A stretch of 64,000 bases of DNA from Rhodocytophaga rosea. Its GTDB lineage: Bacteria; Bacteroidota; Bacteroidia; Cytophagales; 172606-1. Positions 35,971 to 47,500 of this stretch are shown piece after piece (positions within the stretch are counted from its first letter, which is position 1; every line of letters starts with the position of its first letter). The stretch spans positions 5,288,501 to 5,352,500 of the forward strand of contig NZ_CP048222.1 in assembly GCF_010119975.1 (NCBI RefSeq), in the 5' to 3' direction. The position numbers were made by a program, and so were the translations under genes. The notes below the pieces were generated by a model. The model saw nothing but the letters and a program-made list of their open reading frames with translations. It was not told the DNA's origin and made no database searches.

Positions 35971-38900
35971 TTACACAGGTTCTACTACCGGTGTTTGCTG
36001 GTTTTCAGGCATAAATGGCATTACTATAGCTGGCAATACCTGAGAAAGCCCTGCATGGCTGGTCCGGATATGTTCTGGTGTAACCAACCGTTTCTTTGCC
36101 ATTTCCAAGGCATCGTTAACAGCACCCAGTAAAAATTCCCAGTTCCAGTTCTCGCTTTCTACTGGTGTTACAGCCAATAGCATGGTTTGCGGAGGTTCTG
36201 TATTGGGTTGATTGTACTGAAAAGCTACACCGGTATCAATATTTTTCTCAGGAATCCACTCCGGCCATTCATCAATGATAAATCCTGAAAAAACGGTATT
36301 TGCCTGAAAAGTGGATGGTAATTCCAGCAGCAGCGATAAACTGGCTCGTTCTTCTGGTTTGGTATCTGGAGGTAGGAGGCCACCAATCCAGGGCTGTTTG
36401 TTGCCTGGGAAGAAGGGGAATTGCATCACAGCGGGTGAAGCGGATGTTTCCGTCGAATCAAGGACTTCGCTTAATAATTTAGATTGGCGGTAGGACCGCA
36501 AAGGTTTCCGGACTAAGGCCGCTTCACGTATCCATTCATCAATAACTGGTACATCTGCATTCTCAATGAGTTGCCTGTTTGTATAACAGGTATTTACTTC
36601 TGCTAGATTCTCCAAAGTTATATCCGGATAGAGGGATATGGTTTTGCCAAATAAAATATTCGCCGTTTCCTGTATAGTTTTAAATGCTGTTTCCCCATTG
36701 CCAGTGGCTGGAATCGTAGTGAGTATGGATTGAGCTTTCTGTAAACGGCTTTCCAGTTCATTGGCAATCGTTTTTGCTTTTATTAGCAGATATTTTGCCG
36801 TTTCCTGGTTTACTAGCATCATTCCTTCTGAAGTGCTAGTTTCTATGCCGTATTGCCAGGCTTTTAACAAGGCTTGTAATAATTCTTTGATGATGGGTTG
36901 TAGTGCTGTTTCTGCTTGTGCTTGTTCCAGAGCTGTTTGTAATAAAGATGCTTGCTTGCGCAGCTGTTGAATAAGATTGGGTAGGCTACTGTCAGTAGAA
37001 ATATGCTTGATAAGAGCGGTTTTTAGCCGGCTTACATCTGTTTTATCACTGGCAGCAGCCCGTTTATCAGGCAGTAAAAAATCATTTGCACTAATAGGCC
37101 TGCTTTCACTGATTATTCGACGAAGGCCTGCTACCAGACTGCTGATTTCAAATATGCTCACTTCAGACCCTGTAAAGCCACTACGGTCTTTAAAATCAAT
37201 ACTAAAACCGGGTGTATTCAATAAAATTTCTGAACCAAACTTATTTATCGCAACAGATTGTACATAAAATGCCAGTGGGCTTTGGTCTGCTTCGGTAAAT
37301 GTTCCCGGCAAAGCATACAATAGATCAATAGGTTCAATGGCTACTTCTGAAAGTTTGATTTTTTCCTGTCTTCCATCCAGCAGTTTTATAGAAACAGTAA
37401 TGCTGGCAGGTGCAGGTAACTGAAGGCTCAGCCAATGATTCAGGTCAGGAGCGAGCAACGAACGAGGACTGCCAGTTGCTGTCCATCCTGGGACATTGGC
37501 AGTGGGTAGATTTTGTTTGAACACCACACCTACCCGGTGAGTAATGGCATTTCCTTTTAGCGGCGTACGCACTACATCCGGAAGAATCACTTGTCCACCA
37601 CTATTCAAGATGCGCAATGCAGCAGCAGCTCTGTCTTTATTGCCGTTGGCCATTTGGTATACACTTTCGGTGAGCAGCAGATCACTCAGGGCATCTAAAT
37701 AATCCTCAATGGTTTGGGCAATCTCGTTGATTTTTTTGGTCGTATTGGTATCAGTTGGAGTAATGCCAGGAATGCCGCTAAGCCAGCCGGTTGGATTCGC
37801 TCTCCTGCTGTTGAGTAGTCGCAAGCCATCTATAGTGGTAAGTGGCGAAGGACTTTGTCCGTTGGATTCTGTCCGCTGGATGGGAAATGCTTTGCGAAGG
37901 TCATACAGAAACCGGTCGAGCTGCCTTTCGTGCAAGAGCCGCTCAAAATAATAGCCCAGTAACTCACCAACCGAAGCACCCTGTTGCATGCCTTCCAGTA
38001 ACTGAAGTGCCTGTCGGATACGGGGCGAATTGAGTTGGATGGCTACCAATGCCGTCTGGTTATCGGCCTGATGGTTTAAATATCCGCTTCGTAAAATGGC
38101 GGCGGCAGTCGCATGAGCAGTAGAAGGGGCATGAATAAATCCATCACTTTGTACCTGGTTGGTCGAAGTATTGGGTTCTACATGTCCGGTGACAGTATTG
38201 AGCCGGATATTGGGGGAGAATGTTTCTCCAATATAGAAAAATGCTTTTTCCCAGCTATTACCAGCCGGATCGATGCCACTCTGACGGGCGGCCTCAGAAT
38301 GTATCAGTGGAATGGCAGCTGCCTCCATGTTTTCGGGTACTGCCGGAATATATTCAGGGGCTTCTTCTACCAGAACTATACTCGGATTCAGATTGGGTTT
38401 TAAGCCCAGTAGATACCCAAATGCGCCTAGGTATAAACCTTGCGGTTTTGCTTTTCGCTGTTTGAGCAACCGTTGATATACAATGCCTTCTATCCATGCA
38501 TCCAGCCGGTGACTGCAAAGGTCTAAATGTTCGGTAAATAAGTGTTCTATGCGTTTAACAGGTACCTGACTGAAATATTCTGCTGCTTTTGTAACATCAC
38601 TTAACACAGGAACCTGCGCCTGTTGCCTATTGGCATTCAGCCAGTCGGATAGGGGAGTAGTACCAGTGGTTGGAGTAGGTGTAGCAAAATAGAGGCGGCG
38701 GTCTACTTCTAACTCAAAAGGTGTAGTCAACCCATATCTCTCAATAATAGGCTGGTAGCCCTGATGCAGCTTATTATCGGCAGCTAAAGCAAGCGGATTG
38801 ATCGCTAATTTGCCTGTATGTAAGTGTTGCGCTTCAAAGTCTTTTACTTTCAGCAGCCACAAACCTGGATTGGTTTCTGCCAGATGAATGCCGTCTTCCA

Positions 38901-41145
38901 GATAAGCCCGCAATACGGCCTGCCTGGCCAGAACCGCAAACACAGATAGGGTAGCGTTGCTGAGTTCAGGTCCATCACCGGCTGGAATATTGGTTAGGTT
39001 GTGGTTCCAGATGTCAGTCATGTTCCCTTGTGAGAGAAATTCCAGATAATTCCAGGACTTGCCAGCAATACGCTCTAATAATTGATTTTCTGTGATGGGA
39101 AATTTATCTAGTAGTATGCGGCGCACCTTCTGACTGGTGGTACTATAGGCACCGACAATGGAAGAAAAAAAAGCTGTATTGAGTCCCAGGCTGGCGAGCT
39201 GCCGGCTGAAGAGGGCAGGGCTAAAATCCGGATCTGAGTTTAGTTCAGTAGGTAATTCCGGGTTTGGCTGCGCTGCCTGCATGACCTGCTGAAGTTGGAT
39301 ACCTGCCAGCCACTGCTTTTGTAAAGCTGCTGCCGAAGGACTCACATTCAACATCTCAAAAAACTGGTCATCCAGTCCTGAGCCGCCTACATTGTTTACT
39401 GTTCTTACCTGTTGTGTGAAGGTTTGCCACTGAGTATTGAGTTTGGATAAGAAAAGTGTCCATACCTGTGAAGCAAAGCTATCTTCTTCGCTTAGATTCT
39501 CGGTAGGATATAGCCAGTGGGCATAGGAAGAAACCGGAATAATGCCATAAGGTTGCCGGTTTACCCGCAACACAGGTAAAGTGCCCCGGCCGCTTACATG
39601 GTTTATGAAAAAATGGCGGGCTTGCTCCCTGGAAGCTTCGTCCAGATCTGGTGTGAAAAATTGTAATAAATAATATCCCCAGGTAGCCGGCCAAAGCATC
39701 TGGTTCATCAACATGGCTTCACTCAGGTCGGTGCAGTGGCCATTTGGAATGCGAAAATCAGGTTTAAGACCTAAGGCTTTTTTTAACCTGGATTCATCCG
39801 TTTCAAGAGAGTTTGCCGGAGCTGGCAACCATTGGGATTGAAAATACAGATTCGCATCTTGTTCCCGCTTGTTAAATGCTGATTTCTGGCCTTCGAAGTT
39901 ATTGGTAGGAGTGCCTTTAGGTAAAATTCCAAGTCCTTCTTCCTTAAATAAATGATTCTCCAGTAATTCATTTATCAAACGGGCACCTTCAACATCATCT
40001 ACCGAGAGTTTTGCACCTACCACCAGGATTTTATCCACGCCCTCGCTGAATTCAGGATTGGCATTCAGATCAATCCGGATGCCTAAACCTAATTTTTCAG
40101 CCTCCTCAAAATCATGTATCCAGCGCAGATATTCTGGAGTCTGGATATTGGTACCCTTTTGAGTCATACCTGAATCTTTGTTTGAATCGAAGGGATCATG
40201 GGTAGGATCAAGGCCAAGCACCAGAGGTTCAGGAATGAGATTACCTGTAAATTCTTTGAATGTGCCATCTTTATATAGGCGCACGGTAAATCGTTCCGGT
40301 AGCAAACGGGTGATAGGAGGGTAGGTATAAGAACCATCTTTCAAGGAACGCTGGGCAGCAAATTGTGGTGGATTGGGTAAAGGTTTATCCGGAGAGAAAT
40401 TAGTGGGCAGTGTATTACGGATGATCCAGGCGGCTCTGGCAGGCATTACTGTAGTGGAAAGCTGGAACCAGGCTTCTTTTACATCGGTGCCAGTACCAAT
40501 ATTTTTCCAGAACTGTGTTCCGGCTTCCCATTCCCCTGGTTGTAAAAACCGTTCCAGTCCTTCCAGAAATACATCGTCAGGATAAATGCGGATGCGCAGT
40601 TCCCGGTTGTCAATTTTCCGCTTGATGAAGTTGCCGCTTTTAGGTTTCCACGTCTCAAAGGGTTGGAGGAATGATACATCTGAGGTGTGAAAAGGAGGTG
40701 CCATATAGGTCGTTACTCCTTCTTCATCTTGGTCAAAACCCATTATCCGGAACCGGTCGCCACCCAAACCCAGGAGTGCAAACATATCTACGGTATCCGC
40801 TACGGTAAGCTTGCGAACTACATGCTGTACAGTCAGGTACCTTGCTTCCAGACGGACGGGAAGGAGCAGAAATGGTACATCGGATGGTATTTGTGTCAAT
40901 AATGCCTGGGGTGCTCCTTCACTGTCTAACTGGCTGATGGCGGCTTGTAGCTCAGTAAGTGCCTGATTGCTGGCGGTCTGTTTTTGCTTTATATCTTCCG
41001 GTGTGGGCATTGGGGTAGTACCGGTGGCAATCCCTTGCTGGGAAAGCGACCATTCTTGCAATGCCTGATAATAAGCCAGCTCAGCTTTGTTGTAGGCATC
41101 CCTTTTCTGCCTGATTTGCTCCTGAAGTGTTTTAATATTTTCCAT
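35971..41145 (-). CDS. Cluster protein B: 1724-aa protein of unknown function
   Basis: The N-terminus is a coiled coil (about 1-85). Then come FLLLPVRLEARY near 105, ELRIRIYPDDVFLE near 195, RAAWIIRNTLPTN near 245, PERFTVRLYKDG near 290, the motif GTPTNNF near 415, and a long mostly helical/beta body. The C-terminus has DEWPEWIP, TGVAFQYNQP and LLLAVTPVESENW, then helical ending LPAIVMPFMP. There is no signal peptide. I recall the same motifs in large hypothetical proteins clustered with A- and C-like genes elsewhere (memory, unchecked). Gene C's stop is 3 nt upstream of its ATG (TAA-TCT-ATG), so translation is coupled. Confidence 0.88.
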   Translation of the reverse strand: MENIKTLQEQIRQKRDAYNKAELAYYQALQEWSLSQQGIATGTTPMPTPEDIKQKQTASNQALTELQAAISQLDSEGAPQALLTQIPSDVPFLLLPVRLEARYLTVQHVVRKLTVADTVDMFALLGLGGDRFRIMGFDQDEEGVTTYMAPPFHTSDVSFLQPFETWKPKSGNFIKRKIDNRELRIRIYPDDVFLEGLERFLQPGEWEAGTQFWKNIGTGTDVKEAWFQLSTTVMPARAAWIIRNTLPTNFSPDKPLPNPPQFAAQRSLKDGSYTYPPITRLLPERFTVRLYKDGTFKEFTGNLIPEPLVLGLDPTHDPFDSNKDSGMTQKGTNIQTPEYLRWIHDFEEAEKLGLGIRIDLNANPEFSEGVDKILVVGAKLSVDDVEGARLINELLENHLFKEEGLGILPKGTPTNNFEGQKSAFNKREQDANLYFQSQWLPAPANSLETDESRLKKALGLKPDFRIPNGHCTDLSEAMLMNQMLWPATWGYYLLQFFTPDLDEASREQARHFFINHVSGRGTLPVLRVNRQPYGIIPVSSYAHWLYPTENLSEEDSFASQVWTLFLSKLNTQWQTFTQQVRTVNNVGGSGLDDQFFEMLNVSPSAAALQKQWLAGIQLQQVMQAAQPNPELPTELNSDPDFSPALFSRQLASLGLNTAFFSSIVGAYSTTSQKVRRILLDKFPITENQLLERIAGKSWNYLEFLSQGNMTDIWNHNLTNIPAGDGPELSNATLSVFAVLARQAVLRAYLEDGIHLAETNPGLWLLKVKDFEAQHLHTGKLAINPLALAADNKLHQGYQPIIERYGLTTPFELEVDRRLYFATPTPTTGTTPLSDWLNANRQQAQVPVLSDVTKAAEYFSQVPVKRIEHLFTEHLDLCSHRLDAWIEGIVYQRLLKQRKAKPQGLYLGAFGYLLGLKPNLNPSIVLVEEAPEYIPAVPENMEAAAIPLIHSEAARQSGIDPAGNSWEKAFFYIGETFSPNIRLNTVTGHVEPNTSTNQVQSDGFIHAPSTAHATAAAILRSGYLNHQADNQTALVAIQLNSPRIRQALQLLEGMQQGASVGELLGYYFERLLHERQLDRFLYDLRKAFPIQRTESNGQSPSPLTTIDGLRLLNSRRANPTGWLSGIPGITPTDTNTTKKINEIAQTIEDYLDALSDLLLTESVYQMANGNKDRAAAALRILNSGGQVILPDVVRTPLKGNAITHRVGVVFKQNLPTANVPGWTATGSPRSLLAPDLNHWLSLQLPAPASITVSIKLLDGRQEKIKLSEVAIEPIDLLYALPGTFTEADQSPLAFYVQSVAINKFGSEILLNTPGFSIDFKDRSGFTGSEVSIFEISSLVAGLRRIISESRPISANDFLLPDKRAAASDKTDVSRLKTALIKHISTDSSLPNLIQQLRKQASLLQTALEQAQAETALQPIIKELLQALLKAWQYGIETSTSEGMMLVNQETAKYLLIKAKTIANELESRLQKAQSILTTIPATGNGETAFKTIQETANILFGKTISLYPDITLENLAEVNTCYTNRQLIENADVPVIDEWIREAALVRKPLRSYRQSKLLSEVLDSTETSASPAVMQFPFFPGNKQPWIGGLLPPDTKPEERASLSLLLELPSTFQANTVFSGFIIDEWPEWIPEKNIDTGVAFQYNQPNTEPPQTMLLAVTPVESENWNWEFLLGAVNDALEMAKKRLVTPEHIRTSHAGLSQVLPAIVMPFMPENQQTPVVEPV

Positions 41146-41148
41146 AGA

Positions 41149-43965
41149 TTAGAGTTTTACCAGGCGGGAAGCAGGTACAAATAACATAAATGGTTTCTGA
41201 TACAACATAGCTGCCACCCGGTCGGAACGTTCGCTAGTGTATCTGGGTAGGGATTTAAATCCTGCGGAAGAAGCATTGATACAGCTATTCTCAGGCACTT
41301 CATTACTGATGGCTGGCCAGGAAGGATCGGCTGTGCTTTCGTCTATATCCATTCCGAAATGGATGTCGCCAGCCCGTTCTTTCAACACAAAAAACCATCC
41401 TGGTGAGCTGGGGTTTCCAATGGCCTCTTCTACAGATAAATTAAAGCCAATCAGTCGGATATCTGGTTCGATTTGAGCGGTAAACAGAGGATATTGTATA
41501 GCAGTATCGCCGGTACCGGCTTGCTTCATGAATACTTCTGTATTGGGATATTTTTTCAGTAGATCACCTCTTACCAGAATGACAATCTTTTCTTTCACTT
41601 TCCCATCAGGCGGATGCGAACCCAAAGCTGAAACTCCCCAGGTAGAAATTGCCTTGATATCTTTAAAAGCTTCCGGGTTATTTTCAGCCTCCTCAGTATC
41701 CCGTACATCCCAGAACTGACGGAAAGCGGTAGTATTCAAAGGAGCCGGAAATTCCCGCCACAGGTATTCCCGGGAGAGTTCATGGTTTAAACCCACCATA
41801 TACGACTCAATAAAAGAGGGATTGGTTTCTAACATAGTCACCCGGTTGACGGGAATAGAATCGATTCCGGGCAGAATATAATCGGTGGAACGTTCGGCTA
41901 AAGGCCGGTACATCGGTTCAGGAAATTGCGGAAAATGAGAGAAAGCAGCCGCACTGGTTCGCGAAAAAGTAGACGTAGCTGGCAAAATGCTTTGCAAACG
42001 GGCAGTAATAGTAAGGGCTGGGTTGATCTGGCTGGCTATGCTGTTATACAACATATCAGAAGGGGGTATCGGAGCCGTCATAATGCTGGTGAATTGTACA
42101 TAGGGCATCAGTGCACTTAAAGCCTGTTTACATGCCGCAATGCCAACAAATCCCTGTGCTTTCAGGAAATTATTTTTAAGCAGAAAGATAGGTCTGATCC
42201 TGCGGCCTCTGATGGGTTCCAGGGTCTCGTTTGGCAAACCCTCCAGAAAAGATACGATATTGCCCAGGCTGTTATGCAATACATTTTTAGGCGGTGCCAC
42301 CGTTAGCGCTATTTCAAAGAAACGCCCGGTGTTCACCTGTTTATTCAGCCGGCGAACTAAAGGACCTCCTGGCCTGGTGATTTTGGTAAAAGAGCGGGAA
42401 TAAGCCGAAGGCACAGGTTTCTGCTGAAGGGTAGCCGCAAAACTTTTATTATCCACCACCAGGGATGCATGCAATGGGTTCATAAAGGCCAGCGTGCGGA
42501 AAGTATTTTCCGTAACATTTTGCGTAGACTGGGCTTGCAGCAGCGGCTCAATCCGTTTTTGAAACAAACGCTGGCTTACTTCCAGCGAATAATGCCACCG
42601 TTTTACTACTTGCTGGGTTCCCTGCGATTGACTGAGCTGGTCCCAGGCCCGGTCCATATAGGTTTCCTGGTCTTTTTGCACCACCGCTGTACCCTGGCTT
42701 GCCGCCACCCGGAAGGCTGGATTTAAGTTTAACTGGGTATACCAATCCTGGTTAGCCGCCGGATTAACTTTAGGAGGATTATTTCTGTAAAAACTTCCAT
42801 ACAAAGGCGGTACGATGATGGGATCATCTTCAATATTGCTGTCTTCGAAAAAGGGATTTTGCGGCGATGGTGCTGGTGGATTTGATGCATCCTGAACCAC
42901 AGGTACACCCAGATTCAGCAGATCAGATATATTTTTGACAAAAGTTTTATCCTCTGCTTCAGAGCTATCTGTAATAGGGACATCTGCCGTTTGCTTCAAA
43001 GGTTTCAACGCACTCTGCAGAGGTATAGCGCCTGTGGTGCCGGTATACTGAAGTCCCCAACCAGGCTTACGAATATCCATCATCCGGCTATTTTGAGCCT
43101 TCAATAAGGCCTGTTCCTCTGCTTCACTTAAAGGAGCCAGCCGGCTTGCCAGTGATTCAAAATCTCCGGCGGTACTAGTCACAAATTCCCATTCATAATA
43201 CACCGGAAATACCTTTGATCCGCTTTCTGATGCTGCCCAGGAAGGTGCTGCATTGGCAATCGCCTGAATGGTTTCTATATCTTTTCCCAATCCTGCTAAT
43301 CGTCCTTTTTCAAATGCCGGAATCAGGAAAGCAGTGTACCTGGTTCCGGGTTGCAGCCTCCGGGGACATACCAATCTGGAACAGCCCATATTAGGATTCT
43401 GATCGAGCATAGCATCTACCATTTGCCGTTTCTCGGCTGGAGTATTACCTTCTACCGCAAAATTCAGATGGGTATGTGCCCAGGCCCAGGTAGTATCCGG
43501 CGCAGGAAAAGCTGTTTGTAGTGCAGCGCTGTTAATTTCAATAGCAGGCAGACTTGTTTCCGTGGGACTATGCCGCACAAATTCCTCCTCACGGAGGGCG
43601 GTCAGCCATAACCAGGGAGACAGTTTTCCGGTGGCTGGCAAAAAAGGAGAATAACGCCAGGGAAAATCTTCATCATAAAATTCAATGGCACACAAAAAAT
43701 TATCCTCAAAATCCCGTACACCTGCCCTGGGGATGGTCCGGACAATGGCTCTCCGGTCAATGCCTGAAATATCACCCGGGCCGTATACCTGTACTTTCCT
43801 TTCTACCAAGGCTGGCGTTTCTCCGTCTCCAATGGCTTGTAGGTTCAGCGACACGCTAAGCGGGGCTTTTTCAGCTATACTGGTGGTATCAGCCAGATTA
43901 ATAATTCCTCTGCGGAGCCAGGGTAGAAATGAATAATTTGCCGGGGCATTTGGATCAAGAGGCAT
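41149..43965 (-). CDS. Cluster protein C: 938-aa protein of unknown function
   Basis: The N-terminus has FLPWLRRGI near residue 12, then VYGPGDISGIDRRAIVRTIPRAGV (about 60-85), FEDNFLCAIEFYDEDFPWRYSP and LSPWLWLTALREEEF. Near the C-terminus are REFPAPL, GWFFVLKERAGDIHFGMD, and RVAAMLYQKPFMLFVPASRL. No named family is known to me; the motif set recurs in similar clusters I recall from other phyla. There is no signal peptide or membrane segment. It is coupled to gene B by a 3-nt gap. The 594-bp gap upstream to gene D carries a related hairpin element. Confidence 0.87.
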   Translation of the reverse strand: MPLDPNAPANYSFLPWLRRGIINLADTTSIAEKAPLSVSLNLQAIGDGETPALVERKVQVYGPGDISGIDRRAIVRTIPRAGVRDFEDNFLCAIEFYDEDFPWRYSPFLPATGKLSPWLWLTALREEEFVRHSPTETSLPAIEINSAALQTAFPAPDTTWAWAHTHLNFAVEGNTPAEKRQMVDAMLDQNPNMGCSRLVCPRRLQPGTRYTAFLIPAFEKGRLAGLGKDIETIQAIANAAPSWAASESGSKVFPVYYEWEFVTSTAGDFESLASRLAPLSEAEEQALLKAQNSRMMDIRKPGWGLQYTGTTGAIPLQSALKPLKQTADVPITDSSEAEDKTFVKNISDLLNLGVPVVQDASNPPAPSPQNPFFEDSNIEDDPIIVPPLYGSFYRNNPPKVNPAANQDWYTQLNLNPAFRVAASQGTAVVQKDQETYMDRAWDQLSQSQGTQQVVKRWHYSLEVSQRLFQKRIEPLLQAQSTQNVTENTFRTLAFMNPLHASLVVDNKSFAATLQQKPVPSAYSRSFTKITRPGGPLVRRLNKQVNTGRFFEIALTVAPPKNVLHNSLGNIVSFLEGLPNETLEPIRGRRIRPIFLLKNNFLKAQGFVGIAACKQALSALMPYVQFTSIMTAPIPPSDMLYNSIASQINPALTITARLQSILPATSTFSRTSAAAFSHFPQFPEPMYRPLAERSTDYILPGIDSIPVNRVTMLETNPSFIESYMVGLNHELSREYLWREFPAPLNTTAFRQFWDVRDTEEAENNPEAFKDIKAISTWGVSALGSHPPDGKVKEKIVILVRGDLLKKYPNTEVFMKQAGTGDTAIQYPLFTAQIEPDIRLIGFNLSVEEAIGNPSSPGWFFVLKERAGDIHFGMDIDESTADPSWPAISNEVPENSCINASSAGFKSLPRYTSERSDRVAAMLYQKPFMLFVPASRLVKL

Positions 43966-44559
43966 AGCGATTCAGTGGTTAATGAAACATTCAATCAGTT
44001 TATTCTAACCTGATTGTTTCTAAATTTTGACAATCAAATTGTTTTTTGTTCACTGGCTTGTATTTTAATTCCCTTACGCCGTCCTTACTTTCTTTGTCAT
44101 TGCTACAAAGAAAGTAAGCAAAGAAAAATCTAGAGAAAACAATGCTTCCTCGCTCAGGGCCTACGCATTGCCCGCTGTTTTTTCGGGCCATCACGCATAG
44201 AATTTTTGTTTTATTATCTATTAAAAATGATCTAACTTAATTCTGATCTACATCTCCTTACCCTGAAATAAAAGACAAAATGCACATTTCCGATAACAGC
44301 TTTTGCAGGAGCCACCTTATACAACCTTTGGGTCAGCACTGGCCTTGTGCGGGTTGTATAGAGGGGCGGATGTAAAAGCGGGGCCTCTCCGGCCCTGGAG
44401 GAGAAATGTCTCTGCTCAAAACAATCATTCTAGTAGACATCCTAATTTTATATTAGTATTGGAATAATTTAAAATAGGTAATACATGTTTATCTCAAAAT
44501 AAATGACTGACATACAGTAAATTACTAATAACGAACAACCAGCAACTAACAACGATTTG
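43966..44559. other. Intergenic region, 594 bp, carrying hairpin element and palindromes
   Basis: The region between cluster genes C and D. It holds the hairpin element at 44085-44117, a longer GC-richer stretch (about 44280-44410) with an inverted pair TATACAACC (44318-44326) and GGTTGTATA (44352-44360), and a repeated AT-rich motif at 44525-44555. No gene is seen. Confidence 0.65.
44085..44117. repeat. Hairpin related to the 205-bp repeat family
   Basis: TTACTTTCTTTGT and its exact complement have a 7-nt loop, preceded by CGCCGTCC and followed by a K/A-rich stretch. The same layout (CGCCGTC, then a TTACTTT hairpin, then AAAGA) begins the repeats at 35664 and 58281, so this looks like a diverged member of one family. 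Confidence 0.7.
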
Positions 44560-47500
44560 TTAAGGCACCGCTTCTACCAGAGGTAATACACTCAGGACTT
44601 TTTGCGGATTTTTTTGCTTTATATCGGCTAGTTGTTGCCAGGCCAACGCTGCACTGGTGACAGCTGGTATTTCGGTTGCTTTCAGCGTTCCTTGTTCGGC
44701 AATCACATATTTTTCTGCGATGGTTTGTAAGGCTACAGGTTTCGCCTTGGGTGCTTGCCCTAATGCTGAATTGGCCAGGGTACTGTTTCGCAGGCTGTGT
44801 GCAAAACTCCGGATGGTTTCCAACCCTTTTACATCTGGTAAAGGAGTTGTAGGCTCTTCACCCAATGTTTTGGTTTCATAAGTAAAAGGCTGTGTAGTTA
44901 ACTCGTCATCGAACATTACAGCATCTAATCCTTCAAAGCTGAGGCCGGAATCAAACAGTTCATATGATGGCGTACTCAATTGCAGTTCTTCACTCATGTC
45001 AATAAACTGAGCCGAAGCGAAATGATTTTTTACCTTACCGGCAGGTATGTCATTGTTATTTGTATCCTTGAGTGCGAGCCTGAAGGTATTCGCACCTTGT
45101 GGCTGGCGGCCACTGAATTTATCAACCCGTACTTCCAGGGGCACTGTTGTCTGGCGGACAGATAAGAGTTCATTGGGATGCAGCGTAAGCAGGGTAGAAT
45201 CAGCCGCTTTTTTCAAATGCTTCCGCAAGGTTACAGACAGATGAGTTTTGCCTGTGGCCCGTTCCCAGTTGGCATCATTGGATAGATCATCGGCCAGTAA
45301 GGGCAGAATGCGTACTTTCTCCAGACGGGCTTCATCTTCTTCACCCCAGGTTTCGTTGAGAGATACCGTTTTGCTGAATATCCAGACTTTCAGTTTCAGG
45401 CTGCCTTCAATATGCCAGGGGGAAGGTCCGCTGAACGTGCCATTTACTTCAATGGAAGCAAAATCATAGCCTTTCCAGGATGCTGCCAGCAGGAAGTGTA
45501 CATCTGTTTCGAATCGGAATGGGCTGAGCTGGAACAAAGCATCAAAGGATAGTTCTCCCCGGATGCCGACACCCCATTTTTTGAACACAAACAAACCAGC
45601 TACACCAAACTGAATGGTATTGGAAGTAACAGCTAAATAGCAAGACACCGTAATGCTAGGATTGCCAGAACGCAGGATGATCTGGAGCCTTCGCATTTTT
45701 GCCGGTAATTGCAGGGCAGGCGGCTGAAACCTGGGATGAAACCCGCCAATGGTAATGGCAAAATCCGGGTTATCACCATATTTAATGCGCAGGGCCATAT
45801 CTCCCTCCAGCTTCATGCCCAGCAATTTGGACTGGAATAAAGCCGCATCCAGGCTGATGAATTTTTTATCAAAATCTATGGCGGCCACAAAATTGACTTG
45901 TAACTGCAAGGCTTTAATTTCCTTACCGGCCACTTTCCTGGTTATTTCCGAACGGATTATGCCAATCAGCGCCAGTCGTACAGGTTCCGGGAATTCGATG
46001 ATCAAGCCCAGTTCGATGGTAATAATACTTTTCGGACCCCAGGCCAGTTGAGCCATCAACCCAAACGTATATTGCCCATCGGCAGCAGGGAAGAACTGGT
46101 TGATTTTGGTGAGGATGGTATATACATTTTTCAGCGGATCTTTGGGAAAAAGAATATCATCAATGTCATTCTTTTGAATCCCTTCCTGTATTTTTTGTAA
46201 TTCTATCCGACGGTGAATACCTATTAACCCGCCTACGCCGGTGAGCGAAAATCCCAATCCCAGTTGAATGGCTGGAAATTCAGCGCTGATGATTAAAAGA
46301 AATGAGTAACCGGGTTGCCCACTGGGAAGCCGGGTTTGAATAATTCCTAAGGCTTTAACATTGATTTTATTTTTGATGCTCAGTTGAGCAACCCCGAAAT
46401 ATTCGCCTTTATCTTCATCTATGTACAGATAGCCACCGCCTGTTACCACTTTGGCATTGATCTCGATGCCTACGCCGTTAGGTGGTTTAAAATCAAAGTC
46501 TGCATCAAAAATACCCAGATTTCCTGCTTCGTCTTTCGGTGGGCTTTTCAGCAACAAGCGCATGCCTATCTTATCAAGTTCGATATTTACCGGACCTAAT
46601 TCAGCACGGCCCGCCACCGACGCATAGAGCATCCACTGGTTGGCATCGGTTATTTTGCGGAAACCCAGTTGCAAAGAGGGCAAGGAGAATTTGCTGACTT
46701 TTTTGTTGAGCGGAATTACAATTTCTCCGCCACCGCCTCCTTCCAGGTAAAAGCCCCGTTCATTGAAATATCCTGCTGCCAGGTCAAACAGAACAGCAAT
46801 GCCTTTTTCAGGGAGTATTTTTTGCAGAAAGGAATCTCCATCGCCGGGTAATAAATAAAATCCCGATTGGCTCAGGCTGGCTTTAATATCTGCTTTTTTC
46901 GACTGATTGCTGATATCGAGTAAAGCCCGGAGATCAATTTTTCCTAACTCAAGCCGGGTGCCTTCTTCCGTACCTATTACGTAAGCCGGATTATTTTCTT
47001 TATCGTTCTCAGGTTCGGTCTTACCCTTGTGTGCCGCAATCTCTACCAACAAATTACCAGATACACCTGGAGGGAGGTCTACGCCATCCGGACCAAAACT
47101 GAAACTATCCAGGCCGCCACTCAGGTTAAATGTCCATTGCCATTTTCCAAACTCCCGGTTAAATTGTTTGTCTGTCCGGTTATCATCGTCGAGGTAAAAA
47201 ATCTGGGGAGATACGATAATATTCTGGTCCTGTCTTCTTAAGCTAAGCGCCAGCTCAACATTTTTGCCAACCGGAAACCAGGTGGTTAAAGTTTGAGAGA
47301 ATTCCTGTAGTTTATCCTCAGTTAAGGCAATCGCATCGCTATGCCGGTAGCCATAAAAAGCATTCAGATACAGACTTAAGAGTAAATCCCGTAACCTGAT
47401 TAATAGTTTGTCATCAGGTGGTACCGGGCCAGCCATCCGCAGCAAAGAGCCGGAAGAAGTATCGTTTTTAAAATAATGCTCTTTTAAGGCAGCTACCGGA

